Of a DNA stretch of 64,000 nt, positions 24,757-36,395 are shown one piece after another. Below the pieces are notes generated by a model. The model saw only the letters and a list, made by a program, of their open reading frames with translations, had not been told where the DNA came from and searched no databases. Location of the stretch: assembly GCA_028753945.1 (NCBI GenBank), contig JAPNXP010000003.1, forward strand, positions 2,170,001-2,234,000, given 5' to 3'. The position numbers and the translations under genes were made by a program. The stretch is from Hexactinellida sp. DTS-2022. Its lineage: Eukaryota; Porifera; Hexactinellida. Position 1 is the stretch's first letter. Every line of letters starts with the position of its first letter.

Positions 24757-25612
24757 TTTTCTCCGTAGACGGTGCCCTGGCCACACCTTTATAGATTAAG
24801 TCCTGAAACTTGGGATGTAGGTGCGGTGTTACCGTCTAATTTGCACCTGGGGATACGATTTTTTATCAACAAACTTTCGACACATTTTTAACACCTTTCA
24901 AAGAATTTTTGGACCATAACTCAAAAAATGTTATACTAAACCCTCAATTTTTATTCCACCATTGGATTTACCATAAAATTCTGCGTCTGATGGGAGAAGA
25001 TAAATTTCAATAATGGGTTTAATTTATGCCATAAATGGAGGTTGAAATTCCCTTTGTTTACTAACACTTCAGTTCAATTTAAAGTGTTAAATCAAATTCT
25101 ATTGTTTCAACTTCTAATAATTATATTGATTTAACTTGATAAATCTTACTCTATTGATTCAACTCGCGATAATAATATAGATTTAACTAATAAATTCCAG
25201 CTGGATTCTATTTAATTGTAGTATTACTATACAATGGATTAAATATAATAATATAAGGAATTTGTTGACTCAACTCAAATCACCGTGGATAACATTGCTA
25301 AATTAATTAAACATTATATTATAATATATTATCAATGCATAATGAATGAATGGCAATAAACTCAAGATGGTTTAAGATTGAAACAAACTTCAAATTTATC
25401 AATCCTTCCTTCGTCCGGTGGCAAGGCTGACTGACTACTTGATAAATGGGTCTAACGAAACAGCTTGAGGCGTTAATTCCATGGCGAAAAAAATCCAAAA
25501 TTGCAGCTGTGCCGACAGCATGTTCCTTTGGAGACACTATCAATAAACCACCACAAAAAGATAGTGCCACCAAAGGAACATGTGTCGGCACAGCTACAAT
25601 TTTGGATTTTAT
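24757..25612 (+). repeat. Composite repeat long unit, last of the first array
   Basis: Type-A/variant unit starting TCTCCGTAGACGG. The hairpin (25492-25612) has the short arm form on both sides (GCAGCTGTGCC / GGCACAGCT). Confidence 0.88.
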
Positions 25613-25964
25613 TTCTCAATTTACTTACTACGTATGCCAAATTCTTGTTCTGCACCCAGATGTCAAACCGGTTACTACAATGACCACAGTGGTATACCAG
25701 TCTTCCAGATACCGTCTAACTGTCCAGACATTGAGCAGAAGTGGAGACTTTTTGCACAGAGATGGTAAGTTATTTATTCACCAATATACAAATTCATTTC
25801 TATAAATTTGTAGATATTCCTCAGGAAAGTGGTACTCAACCTTATATATTACGTACTCCTTTGTATAATCTGAGCCTTTATTTATTAACACAATACACAG
25901 CATTGAATAATATAAAACTATTACGTATAAATAATACTTACTAGTTTAAAACAGAAATAATATT

Positions 25965-26030
25965 CGCGTATGTACCCCCTAGAGAACCTTTGCGTACCCC
26001 AAGGCACAATGTCCACGGTTAAGAACCACT
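25965..26030. mobile_element. Possible hAT MITE end
   Basis: The run ends GGTTAAGAACCACTG, the reverse complement of a typical hAT terminus, immediately before a P-element exon. The other end was not located. Confidence 0.35.
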
Positions 26031-27066
26031 GCAGATGCTGACCAACTAAAAAAGGTTTACTTATGTGCCAAGCATTTCGATCCCCAGGAAATAGTCAATA
26101 CCCAAACATATTTAGACGCTGATGGCATGTATAAAACTCGAAGTATACAAGCTAGATTGAAGAAAGGAGCATTACCTAAATATCTTCCGAACTGTCCTAC
26201 TTACTTTAATGATACTTCTATAAAACAACAGCGCCTTGATAGGATAGAAGGGAATCTGAGCTGCAGATTCAGGTATGTAGAGAAAAATAATTTCGTTTTT
26301 ATGGCTAACTGAATTTAATTTCTGTTCTATTTATCTTAAGGCAATACATTTAAGTAGTGATTGTTTTGAAGCAGAACAGAGAAAGTTTGCAATAGGAAGT
26401 TTTGATGAACTCATTATCAAATTATCTGATATACAAGTTCCCTCTGGATGGATTATTTGGCAACCTGATTCTAGTGCATTGAATTTTGTTAACCTTACAT
26501 CCACTCATCCGATTATACTTCAAAATTATCTTGCAATTGACTATACTCTACAAGTCAGATGTTGCCACCATGGAACTCAAGTTGATTTTAATATTCCAAT
26601 AATTAATGACATTCGTCAAATCAGTACTTTAATTGATCTACTGAGAAATTACAGTGTTGCTCAAGTATTAATCGGTAAGTAAAAACTAATCATTTTGTAA
26701 TTTGGTGGTTCATTAGAGCTAATTAAATGTCCTTTAGAGGTACAAAAGAGCATATCATCTGTAAAAGAAGCAATTGCACTACTTGAAGATACAGTACACG
26801 AGCCAGGTAACTACTAATTATTAACTACACTTACTGCTTTGAATCTCACTTTTTATTAACTGACTATAGGTACGCACAATTTTCCAGATCTGTTAACTCA
26901 ATTGCACTTTATTTTGGGTCAACTGGAGAACTCGATAGTTAAAAAACCTAGGCGGCGCTATAACATAATTACAATGATTATTTCACTTAAATCTCATTTG
27001 TCATCCCATGCTTGCTATAAACAACTACGCAATATGGACTGTATCTCCTTGCTGCACGAGTCATCA

Positions 27067-27644
27067 CAGAGTTGCACGCGGGCCGAATTTTTGTAACCGC
27101 ACCCCGCCATTTAGGTTTAACTGACCCGCAGCCCGCACGGCCCGCGGGCCGATGTGAAAAATTGGCCCGCGGCCCGCCCCGCAACCCGCAACCGGCCCGC
27201 AAATAATCAAGTACCTTGTGTATTCCCTTAAATTTACATAACGAAGTACATTGTACATAAATGCTCGGAAAGCGCAATATACTCCAATGCATGCAATCAA
27301 GGCATGGCCTTGGTTTAATATAATAATGATTTCATTCTAAAGTTTAGACGAACAAACAACAAACACATCACAAGGATTATGAGCTGAAAATACTAATTAC
27401 AGTAATTTGGGGTAAATTGCTAAAGTTTAACAAGAAGTTAAGTTAATTGTTCATTGAACTACTTGACTCTCCTGACCATTGTTCAGTATAACGTATTGTG
27501 CGGGCCTATTGCGGGGTGTTGCGGGCCAACGGCCCGCAACAAAGATTATCGGCCCGCAAGGCCCGCGGGCTGATAATTAAACTCGGCCCGCATACGCGGG
27601 CAGCCCGCGGGCTTGCGGGCCAGCCCGCCCCGCGTGCAACTCTG
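27067..27644. mobile_element. hAT-type MITE, TSD AGTCATCA, GCCCGC-rich
   Basis: Ends CAGAGTTGCACGCGGG and CCGCGTGCAACTCTG with exact 8-bp duplication AGTCATCA (27059-27066, 27645-27652). Both subterminal regions are dense in GGCCCGC/GCGGGCC. It interrupts the P-element exon. Removing it and one duplication keeps the frame. Confidence 0.92.
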
Positions 27645-27759
27645 AGTCATCATTACGACGTTTATACTCTAGTTTTGGTCTCGACACAGAGTTTTTGACA
27701 TTTTTAAAAGCTGAAACGAATGACTTCAATCAATTCGAACGTCATCTCTGTCTAAATAT

Positions 27760-27915
27760 CAGGGTTGCCGTGGGAAGGGAATTTTAATTCCCATTCCCAC
27801 AGGATTTCTGTGGGAATTCCCATAGGATTCCCACAGGATTTCCCACAGGATTCCCACATGTGGGAATTCCCATAGGCTAAAAAAATTTCCCATTCCCATA
27901 CCCACGGCAACCCTG
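27760..27915. mobile_element. hAT-type MITE, TSD CTAAATAT, GGGAATTCCCAT-rich
   Basis: Ends CAGGGTTGCCGTGGG and CCCACGGCAACCCTG. Target CTAAATAT at 27752-27759 and CTAATTAT at 27916-27923 (one mismatch). The interior is made of GGGAATTCCCATAGG-like self-complementary repeats. Same family as 47160-47571 and 59940-60284. Confidence 0.9.
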
Positions 27916-29954
27916 CTAATTATGCATGAAATACATATTAAATCTAATATCACATATAAAGGTTAGTTGAATGCTCTATATATACAGTATATCATTATGT
28001 TAAATATTAGTTTATGGAACATACAAAAGTATACAAGACCTGTTTTAACCCAAACATCTCTTAAAGGCGGAAGGATCTATGGTCACGCCGAAGGTTCCCA
28101 ATCTTTGGTGGGATAGAACCTGCCAAGACTATTTTATGTTTTATGGTATCAAGTTTATGTAAGAAATGGTCTTCGGTTGTACGTTTACTCCCGTTAGTTA
28201 ATCCGAAAGCTTCTGATCTACTTCCTATTACCGTGCAAGTTATTGAAGATGTCGAACAGTTTGGTCTTTTGGTTTATGTAATTGTCTCTGACAATTATCC
28301 CCTTAATGTCAACTTTTTCAAATTGCTTGGAAATAGCAAAGAAATTCTATTTCGTGTGCAACACCCAAACAATGACCAACGATCGCTCTACTTGATGTTC
28401 GATTTTGTGCATATTATAAAGACCATTATAAATAATTGGCTCAATCGAAAAGACTTTAAATGTACATACATTTTCCCACACTTTGAAGATATCTTGCACT
28501 CCAACTATCCAATGAGATTGTCGCAGGCAGCCTTTCAGGTAACCTTTGACTATTCTTGTAGTAAAAAACTTATTACATTACATTGATTACAAATAACTCA
28601 CTACATTATATACTTAGGGTTTGAGGCTACAGTATAAATCTGAACAGCTGTCTGTGCAAAACTTGCACCGATGCTAACTTACAAGGCTTGTTGTCTATCT
28701 ATTCTAGAAAGACAGAATGTTAAACTAGCTCTACGAATCTTCAATGGTTCCAACGTCGCTGCTCTTAATATCCAGCAATCGAGTATGCCAAATTAGCAGA
28801 ACCCAGACCGGTAGCTTTATTGAAATAATTAGTCGCGTATGGAAATTATTTAACGTCAATACCCCTTGGAAAGGTATCCATCTCAGAGATCGAGATAGCT
28901 TGCCACTCAAGCAGAATGACCTCAGGTTCCAATTCTTATCTTCAGTAGTTTGTTGGCTAGATCAGTGGAAAAGATTAGGATTTCGAGAAGGTAAATTAAC
29001 ACCCCAAACTTTTACAAGCTTTCGACATTCGTGTATAACTCTTCCCAAACTTGTTGAATACCTGACAGAAGATATCGGTTTTAGTTACGTACTCAGTTCA
29101 TTTGTGCAGAATGATCCTATTGAGCACCACTTTGGGTTGTACAGGCAAATGTCGGGCTCTAATTATAATCTATCAGTCTGTCAAGTCCTTGAGAATGAGA
29201 GAACGTTAAAATTATCCAATATACTAAAACTTTTCAATCTCAAAACTACAGTTCTGAAGGATAGAGCTTCTTTTATCGAATTTCTCAACACCTTCACATC
29301 TGAACAAGATGACATTTCCGATTGTGGAGAAGCTATTGACTTACAAATATATTATTCGATCATCGTAAGGAGTCTCCTGACCCATCTTTGGAAATACAAC
29401 AAGCATTGGCATTTATCTCTGGTTACGCAGCCTTCTCTATGATGAAAAAGTTCATTAAAACCTTCGAATTATGTAATGAGTGTATCCTATTTTTAACTCA
29501 AGATAAATCTCTCGATATTGAAGAAATTCCACCTACTTTTCAACTGATTCAGCTGTCTGATTGTGGTGGATTAAAGTGGCCATCGAAAACTGTTTTAGGC
29601 GTAGTTATTACCCTTTGGAAATTATTTATCGAGATAGAACAGTCTCCTATTCTATTAAATAACTTTTTCACTTCCAATTCTCGCTCAATTTTAGTCCAAC
29701 TCGCTCTCTTAAAACTTGAAAGCGAAGAAATTGATGAGGTTGCCTCTGAGTGTTTCCAGTGTAATGCAACAGGAAGAGATATGATACATGGAGTGTTGGT
29801 GACTGCGAGCAACAGTTTTCTTAATAATAAAGCAAATAATATCAATCTATCAGCTACCCATGCCCTTTCGAAAGGCTCTGAAAGCAAAATTTTAAATTTA
29901 GTTCAAAGTAATAATGTATTCTTTGTTGATACCTTCTATTCACTTATGTGGTGA

Positions 29955-30574
29955 TTATAACTCATTTAAGTGAAAGTACATATGATATCAGTATCACTAT
30001 ATTTAATTATAACACTTATGGAAACTCGACTTCCTGTTATCCCTGGTTTAAATATCCATTATATTAGAAGTTTCGAATTCATATATCCTCGGTTATAGCT
30101 TATTCAAATTTCTATACTATACTGATCCATACTATCGACAATTCACTATATAGAATTATGATTTTGAATGGTAACCTCAATTATGAAATGTTCCTTACTC
30201 TATTTAGCGATGTCTGTCCGGTTTAGAATTTTGGTTTTAGAATTTAAATTAAATTAATTTCATTTTTAGTAATTTTAGTAGAAAAATTATATATATTTTG
30301 CACTAAAAAATTATTGCTCAATAAAACTTATTAAAATTTGAAATTCTATTTCGGACAGACATCAGTTTAGCTACTTATACGCCTTTTTTACAATGTATGT
30401 CCGTTTCAAAAAAATTTAGTTTTCTTGCACCGTTATTAATGAAAAAGTGTCTATTAATATTGAAATTTTTATTAGTTTTCTAAAAAATTCAGAATGATCA
30501 AAAACAACAACATTTGTGTTTTTTAATTTTTTTCGGATTCGTTTTCTTGACATATCTTCGGACTTTATCTATTA
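29955..30574. other. Spacer after the P-element relic
   Basis: Holds an inverted repeat at 30209-30363 (GATGTCTGTCCG / CGGACAGACATC, with TTTAGC on both sides), probably a MITE. The rest is AT-rich, with nothing else recognised. Confidence 0.5.
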
Positions 30575-31719
30575 CGAGCCCTTCGGTCTCGGTCACTTTG
30601 CGACAAATCGGTGCTACGCACCTCAAGTTAACGGCCGCTACGCGGCCTTACTCCTCACTAAACAATTGATTACATAGTTAGTAATATTTGTTAAAAGCTA
30701 ACTTCTGGATTAATTTTGAATTTTCATTAATTGTTTACCTATTTGTGTAAACAACAACAAATATTCATATTATAAATTTTTAAACGCGAAATTCGTGTTC
30801 AGCATACTTGTTTACCTATAATATGAGGGTGTTGCAATTGATCAACTACAACAGTATGCAATTGACCAATTTGACAAGGTTTGCATTTGATCAATCAATG
30901 TTTGCAATTGATCAACTAGATCGCTTGCAGTTGATCAATAATATGAAATACAGTATTGATCAATTCTCATATTGTACGATTTCAGTAACATTGACAGTTG
31001 ATCAATTAACTTTTGCAATTGATCAACTAACCTTTGCAATTAAAGAACAAATATATTTTTATCAAATATAACTATAGTTTATTGGTAGTTGGATGGTGAT
31101 TATAAGTAGTAGAACTTCACATACTATAAGCAACAATATAATTTTTGAACAATGGTGTGAGTTGATCAATTGCGAACCTAAAGTGAGAAATAATCAATTT
31201 AATGGAAATCCTAGCATATTAGAGGTTGCCAATTGATTAACAATATAGTTTATGTTGTTGATCAATTGTAAACTATGTAGTTGATCAATTGTAAACATTT
31301 ATTGATCAAATGCAAAGGTTAGTTGATCAAATGCAAAGGTTAGTTGATCAATGGCAAAGGTTAGTTGATCAATAGCAAACCATCGAAATTTGACCAATTG
31401 CTAAACTCATTTTTTGATCAATTGCAAGCTCCTCTATAATATCCGTTGAAAGCAAACTTCTAGGTTGATTTTGAATTTTAATTAATTTGTTTACTTATTT
31501 TGTGTCAACAACAATAAATATTCATATCATAAATTTGTAAATGCGAAATTCGTATTCAGCATACTTGTTTACCTATTATAGCATTTGTTTACAAATTATA
31601 ACATTTGAAAGTTAGTTTATATTTCATATATATATGCTGTTTCTATTCCCCCATCACTTTAATACAATCCGGACAAACGAACAAACAAACAAACAACAAT
31701 CGAGTTTTAATAATATAGA
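30575..31719 (-). mobile_element. Non-autonomous Helitron with TGATCA-rich interior
   Basis: On the minus strand it begins TCTATATTATTAAAACTCG and ends CCGAAGGGCTCG before T. The 3' part has hairpins (GGCCGCGTAGCGGCC). From 30830 to 31045 and from 31150 to 31440 the interior is an array of TTGATCAA / TGATCAACT motifs in opposite orientations. No Rep/helicase frame. Relatives: 36396-36929, 44975-45825 and 44971-47616. Confidence 0.8.
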
Positions 31720-32143
31720 TATATTGGCTATTAAAATATTTCTTCCTTTTGCAACGAAATTGCGAAATTCAATAGCGGTTTTCCTTAAGTATGTACTTAA
31801 CTAAGTACGTACTTAGTACTTAAGTCTGCTTAAGTACTAAGTAATCTTAGTGAATACGGGCCCAGGTCGACTCGTACTCAAGTCAATTCCTACTCAGAAG
31901 ATAGTCCAATTGACCAAATTGTAAATAGATTGATAGATGCTAGTTGGATGGGTAAAAGTTTGGGCTCTATGAAACCTGTTAAATATTAATTAATTCCATT
32001 GATATATTCGAATTCGTTTTACCTGTTTTTAAATATCACGTCTATTGATGAAGCCAGCTCTGTTCTGGATAGTCTTATTGCTATTGAATTCTACGTAAAT
32101 ATTTTCTAATTCTCAATTGAATTTATTATTTCGCTTACAAATA
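31720..32143. other. Spacer, no gene
   Basis: Contains a short palindromic cluster of AAGTAC/GTACTT motifs at 31780-31845. Nothing else recognised. Confidence 0.4.
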
Positions 32144-32719
32144 CATGTCAGAATTATGCATCCACTGTGGAATACGTGTGACACCCAGACAACAAGGTTT
32201 ACAATGTGAACCTTGTGGACGTTGGATTCATAGAATTTGCGATACTGGCGTTTATCAAGATGTATATCGCCAGGCTGTTCGCGAAGAAAGGAATATATAT
32301 TGAATGGTGTTGCACATCTTGTCACTCAGTATATCCCCTAACGAAAATGAACAGATATCAGTTGCTGAAGTAAACAGTATTAATATTAATATCAATACTT
32401 TTATGCCATTCGCAAATAGTACACCAGTACATTCTCCGCATACTACCTTGTCCCCAGTAGTTCCAACATTTGAGTTGAATACTTCTAACTTTACACATTT
32501 CAATACTGATTGTTTCTCTCAAACTTATGATAATTCACTAGTGATACTTAACTTAATAGATAATATTCTTTTTATAAGTTATAATATTATAACCTTTATT
32601 GGTTGAGGTTTATTGGATGTTTTTAAACAAGATTAGTATTTTTCAACTAAGTTTAGTATTTACCAGGGTGTTCTTATAACCGGCATCCACTCTAGTTAGA
32701 ACTGGTACGAGTTGGTCAT

Positions 32720-32994
32720 CAGGGTTGCCAACTATCACGCTTTAGGCGTGAATCTCACGCTTTTTTTAAATCTCACGATCTCACGCTTACATTCAAAACC
32801 CACGTTAGAAAGGACGTCCCGCGCCTGAGAAAGTAGCATAAAATTAAGTGGTGGACGCTAAACAAAACCCTCAATATACTGCTTTTTTTGAGGTAAAAAA
32901 TTGTTTTACACGCTTTTTAGTCAAAATCTCACGCTTTTTTTCAAAAAAAGGACAAAATATCACGCTTTGTGCTTACAAAAAGTTGGCAGCCCTG
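32720..32994. mobile_element. hAT-type MITE, TSD TTGGTCAT
   Basis: Ends CAGGGTTGCCAAC and GTTGGCAGCCCTG with exact 8-bp duplication TTGGTCAT (32712-32719, 32995-33002). Interior repeats TCTCACGCTTTTTT. It shares ends with the element starting at 63555. Confidence 0.92.
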
Positions 32995-33467
32995 TTGGTC
33001 ATTGGTACGAGTGACTGGTTCCCATAGTAGGCTATGAATTTATGTAATAATGTCTCTAATACTGATGCCTTTAGCCTGAATATTATAGGCCATAAAGAAA
33101 CTCTTATTATTCTGAGAGTCAGGAAAGGAATTTTAGACGGAAATTCATTTAGCGACTTTAGAAAATTCGACATAGAAATTCAAGAACAGATAGATCTAGA
33201 GTCTAAACATTCAATCAGCAGAAGTTTGCAACCAAATTATTGAATTATTACAAGCTTTACCGTCTAGTAAAACAAATACTCAATGCATCATCTCTTGAAG
33301 ATAGAGATGTGAGCCTTGCATCCGAAACTAGTCCTGAAAGATATAATGTTAATATATCCGCTTCAACTTCATAATGCAGCAGAGGTTAAAATTATGCATC
33401 GCATCAGTGGAGATATTTCCCAATGGCAATGCGTAGTGAGAAAATCATGCAAAGCAAGGATAGACAC

Positions 33468-33813
33468 CAGGCTTGGACCGGGTTACCGGGTCACAATATT
33501 CGCTAAAATTCCGGGTCACTACCGGGTCCGGCTTGTACCGGGTCAACCGGTTCACTTAATTTTTGATTGATCCATTTCTTCACAGTAATGCTAATTAAAT
33601 TTTATTGGTTTGTAAAATTATAAAAGAGAAAGATTCATCTAATATACATAGTAAGGCGTATACTATTTATGAAACATAGTACTTCAAATGAAATTTCTTT
33701 GGTATCGCTGGTCACTGTATACTTACTTACTGGGTCAACTGGGTCAACCGGGTCAGAACTTACCGGGTCAGTTAGGTCACCGGGTCATGAAATCTTGACC
33801 CGGTCCAAGCCTG
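33468..33813. mobile_element. hAT-type MITE, CCGGGTCA-rich
   Basis: Ends CAGGCTTGGACCGGGT and ACCCGGTCCAAGCCTG. Duplication ATAGACAC / ATACACAC (one mismatch). Subterminal arrays of ACCGGGTCA. It splits the FLYWCH finger of the MULE relic. Confidence 0.9.
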
Positions 33814-33859
33814 ATACACACTACAAGATCAGTAATAACAAAAAGGACGAATGAACATA

Positions 33860-34293
33860 CAGTCAAACCTCCAACATCCAGACACCTCTATCATCCGGGC
33901 AACATTTTTGTGTAATTTCAAGAATTAATTCGCCATTTTTAGGTAATTAGCCTACAAATTTTGTTTATCTTTGTTGATTTGAATTTCAAACACGTTACTA
34001 AAGTAGAACCATCCTTATCTGGGCAGAATATATTTGTTTGGATTTGGCCACATGGGAATTTTACTACTTTAATACGATTCATTTTCGAAATTTATGAACA
34101 CCTTGGGTAATGTTATACGATGAACCGATTTCGGAGGTGCGTATCAGGCTATACATTGGGTTTTGAGACATCAGCTCATAAACACTAATTTATTATACAA
34201 TATATATTATGGTTATTCCCGAGATCCGGGAAAATTCTAAGTTACGGGCACCCTCCGGACGAGACTGCCCGGTCCATAGTGGAGGTTCGACTG
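33860..34293. mobile_element. Mariner-like MITE, TA duplication
   Basis: Ends CAGTCAAACCTCCA and TGGAGGTTCGACTG, flanked by TA on both sides (33858-33859, 34294-34295). Lies between the FLYWCH core and its final His pair. Confidence 0.8.
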
Positions 34294-34760
34294 TACACAT
34301 GAATCTAATTATCAAATATTTAATAGTAATGTAGTAAATCGTTATAGAACATTCTTAGATTGTTATTAGTTAACACTCAGGAGTAGTCAACTTGGGTGTT
34401 CTAGTACCACATTGTTAGTAGTAGTATATTTACTTTGTTCTTGTTGTAGTTACTAGTTTTATGTATTAGTTATTCTTCCTTACTAGTGAATAAGCACAAA
34501 CTACTAGTTCATCATGGAATCCCACGAACCCACTGCACTAACGCAGTAGAGGATTGGCATAGAGGATTTAATAACTTAATGTCTTGTCAACATGGAAATT
34601 TATTGAAGTTTTGAAAAAGGAGCAAGGTTTGACTGAAATTAAGCACGCCTTTTATCTTAAGGTATAAATCCTCCAGAAAGAAAATAACGAAAAGGCTTTG
34701 AAAAATTTGATTGACGGCTATTTGAGTCGCCCCAGTTGGAATTCTTGAAAGGAATTGCAT

Positions 34761-35209
34761 ACAAATTTGGATTTCCAATTAATTCATGCAACTTAATTAT
34801 TAATATCTACATATGTTTATCGTCAATTATAATATTATATATTTATCGTCATTTATATTATTATTACCATATTAGCATTCTATACGTTTTTACACACCAT
34901 ACATAGTATAAGATAAATATTTAACATGATTCAAATCACAATTCTGAATTATTTAAATATTAGACACTTTACTTCGTGGATGAGATTTTAGGAATATTAG
35001 TTATACACTATGTAATCACAGTAGAAAATTGATTAGATTTGTATTTGTCACGAATTGTCCTGTCACGAATTGTCTTGTCACGAATTGTCCTGCCACGAAT
35101 TGTCTGTATTCCAATATTATATATACATACGTATTACGTTTAATAAATCATTCAAAGTTGACTCAAATGGAACCAAATCCTTCATTGGGGTAATATAACA
35201 TCTATAGAT
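34761..35209. other. Spacer with a 17-bp minisatellite
   Basis: AT-rich. At 35048-35106 there are four copies of TGTCACGAATTGTCC, the reverse complement of the minisatellite at 5520-5610. Confidence 0.7.
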
Positions 35210-36062
35210 TCTATACTATTGAAACACAAACTTGTATTGCATATGTGTATATAGTATGTGTGAATATATTTGTTTGATGTTCCGAGTTGATTGAAGAAAA
35301 TGGACGGTTTCCAAATGTATTTTTTGCATATAGGGGTAACTTTAGGCACCCGCCAACAAGTTGAGGTTTCCACTCAAAATTTATCACACATCGACAAGTT
35401 ATGACGTCATTGTCACATTTCGAGAACCCTGAAAATTCACTTAATCGCACATAATTCGCGCCCTCTAAGAGATAAAAACCTGAAAATTAAAAAGAACATG
35501 TATAATAATGATGCGGACACGTTGGTTACACCAGATTACCACTATGCTTACTCATGTTCGCATGATGACGTAATCACTAGATTTCACATTGTTAAATTTG
35601 ACTATTGTAGACCTATTTACGCTTTATAATCAATGTAGAACAGTGTTTCCCAACCTTTTTTAACTCGTGCACCCCCTGATACCTGAAAATTTGGTTGTGC
35701 ACCCCCAGGAGATACCTAAGTCTGAAGGACTCTATTGATCCCGACTTTTTTGTAATTAATAATAGACAGGAGAATATTCACTACTTACAGAACACAATAG
35801 TAATCAATCAATATAGTCAAGTTGTCAGAATGTACTTGCAGATTATAATAAAAAAATAGTTGACTTTAAAATCTCAATATTCACTCACTCCTTGTCTAGT
35901 GCACCCCCGAGCCTTGTCCCGTGCACCCCCTGGGCCTAGGGGTTCATGCACCCCAGGTTGGGAACCACTGATGTAGAAGTATATAAACCATCACCAACCG
36001 CTTTGCGGTTGGTGTGTGGTTGTGTTCTACCGCAAAGCGAAATAGCTAGCGAAGCGCGCTAG
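35210..36062 (+). mobile_element. Non-autonomous Helitron, second copy of the 21528 family
   Basis: Starts TCTATACTATTGAAACAC, ends GCGAAGCGCGCTAG before T, with hairpin ACCGCTTTGCGGT. It matches 21528-22603 across ATTGAAGAAAATGGACGG and the 3' tail. It carries a nested hAT MITE. Confidence 0.85.
35641..35970. mobile_element. hAT-type MITE, TSD ATGTAGAA
   Basis: Ends CAGTGTTTCCCAACC and GGTTGGGAACCACTG, exact 8-bp duplication ATGTAGAA (35633-35640, 35971-35978). The homologous Helitron at 21528 lacks it near 22510, so it inserted after the two copies parted. Confidence 0.93.
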
Positions 36063-36174
36063 TTTAGTAATAAATTTTAAAATATCGGATAAAGTTTTTG
36101 CTAAATTTATAAACTAAATAACTGGGGTTAAAAATACGATTATGCAAGAACTTTAAACTATGAGTATATAAGTA

Positions 36175-36307
36175 CAGTCTGTTCTCTCTAATCGTCAACT
36201 TTTCTAATAGTCCACTTATTTACTTGTCCAAATCAACTATTTATATATATGTAATAGTCCACTTTGGGCCAATTTCCCACTGGTGGACTATTAGAGAGAA
36301 CAGTGTG
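36175..36307. mobile_element. Mariner-like MITE, 133 bp
   Basis: Ends CAGTCTGTTCTCTCTAAT and ATTAGAGAGAACAGTGTG, TA on both sides. Confidence 0.85.
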
Positions 36308-36395
36308 TACTATATTCAATTGTATGCTATGTTTTAGTCAAATTTATATTTGGCAATGGGGTGTCAACATGGCACTTATATAATTTTAGAAGATA

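Larger units (their letters stand above)
25634..29954 (+). pseudogene. P-element (THAP-type) transposase pseudogene
   Basis: Multi-exon relic of a P-element-like transposase. Exon 1 (25634-25764) encodes the first half of a THAP zinc finger with the CSAPRC Cys pair; the exon from about 26035 to 26272 supplies the second half (LCAKHF). Further exons lie at about 26341-26674, 26738-26806 (SVKEAIALLED), 26870-27961, 28067-28538 (MVSSLCKKW, VSDNYPLN, FDFVHIIK) and 28618-29954 (VWKLFN, QNDPIEHHFGLYRQ). The order and motifs are those of the THAP9/P family. It is dead: frameshifts are visible near 28105, 28660, 28790 and 29390, and phases at the first splice do not fit. Two hAT MITEs (27067-27644, 27760-27915) split one exon. 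The terminal repeats of the P element itself were not found. It lies antisense in a host intron. Confidence 0.88.
32144..34760 (+). pseudogene. MULE transposase gene relic (zinc finger, FLYWCH, C-terminal remnant)
   Basis: Three blocks in order on the plus strand. 32144-32350: MSELCIHCG, GLQCEPCGRWIHRICD and WCCTSC, a Cys/His-rich finger of the type found at the start of some animal FLYWCH-MULE genes, with a frameshift near 32295. 33316-33467 plus 33814-33860: a FLYWCH finger (ISGDISQWQCVVRKSCKARI), cut by one hAT MITE and, before its final His pair, by a mariner-like MITE. 34525-34760: NAVEDWHRGFNNLMSCQH, the C-terminal Asn-x-x-Glu-x-Trp-His motif of MULE transposases, now full of stops. The DDE core between is lost. 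This was one element, broken by three MITEs, and it is non-functional. Confidence 0.75.

Noticed and set aside
26987-27300. Arg/Gly/Pro-rich frames on the minus strand
   Set aside because: They read the GCCCGC-rich MITE at 27067-27644.
30808-31071. 87-codon frame with repeated Ala-Ile-Asp-Gln-Leu
   Set aside because: Translation of the TGATCA array in a Helitron.
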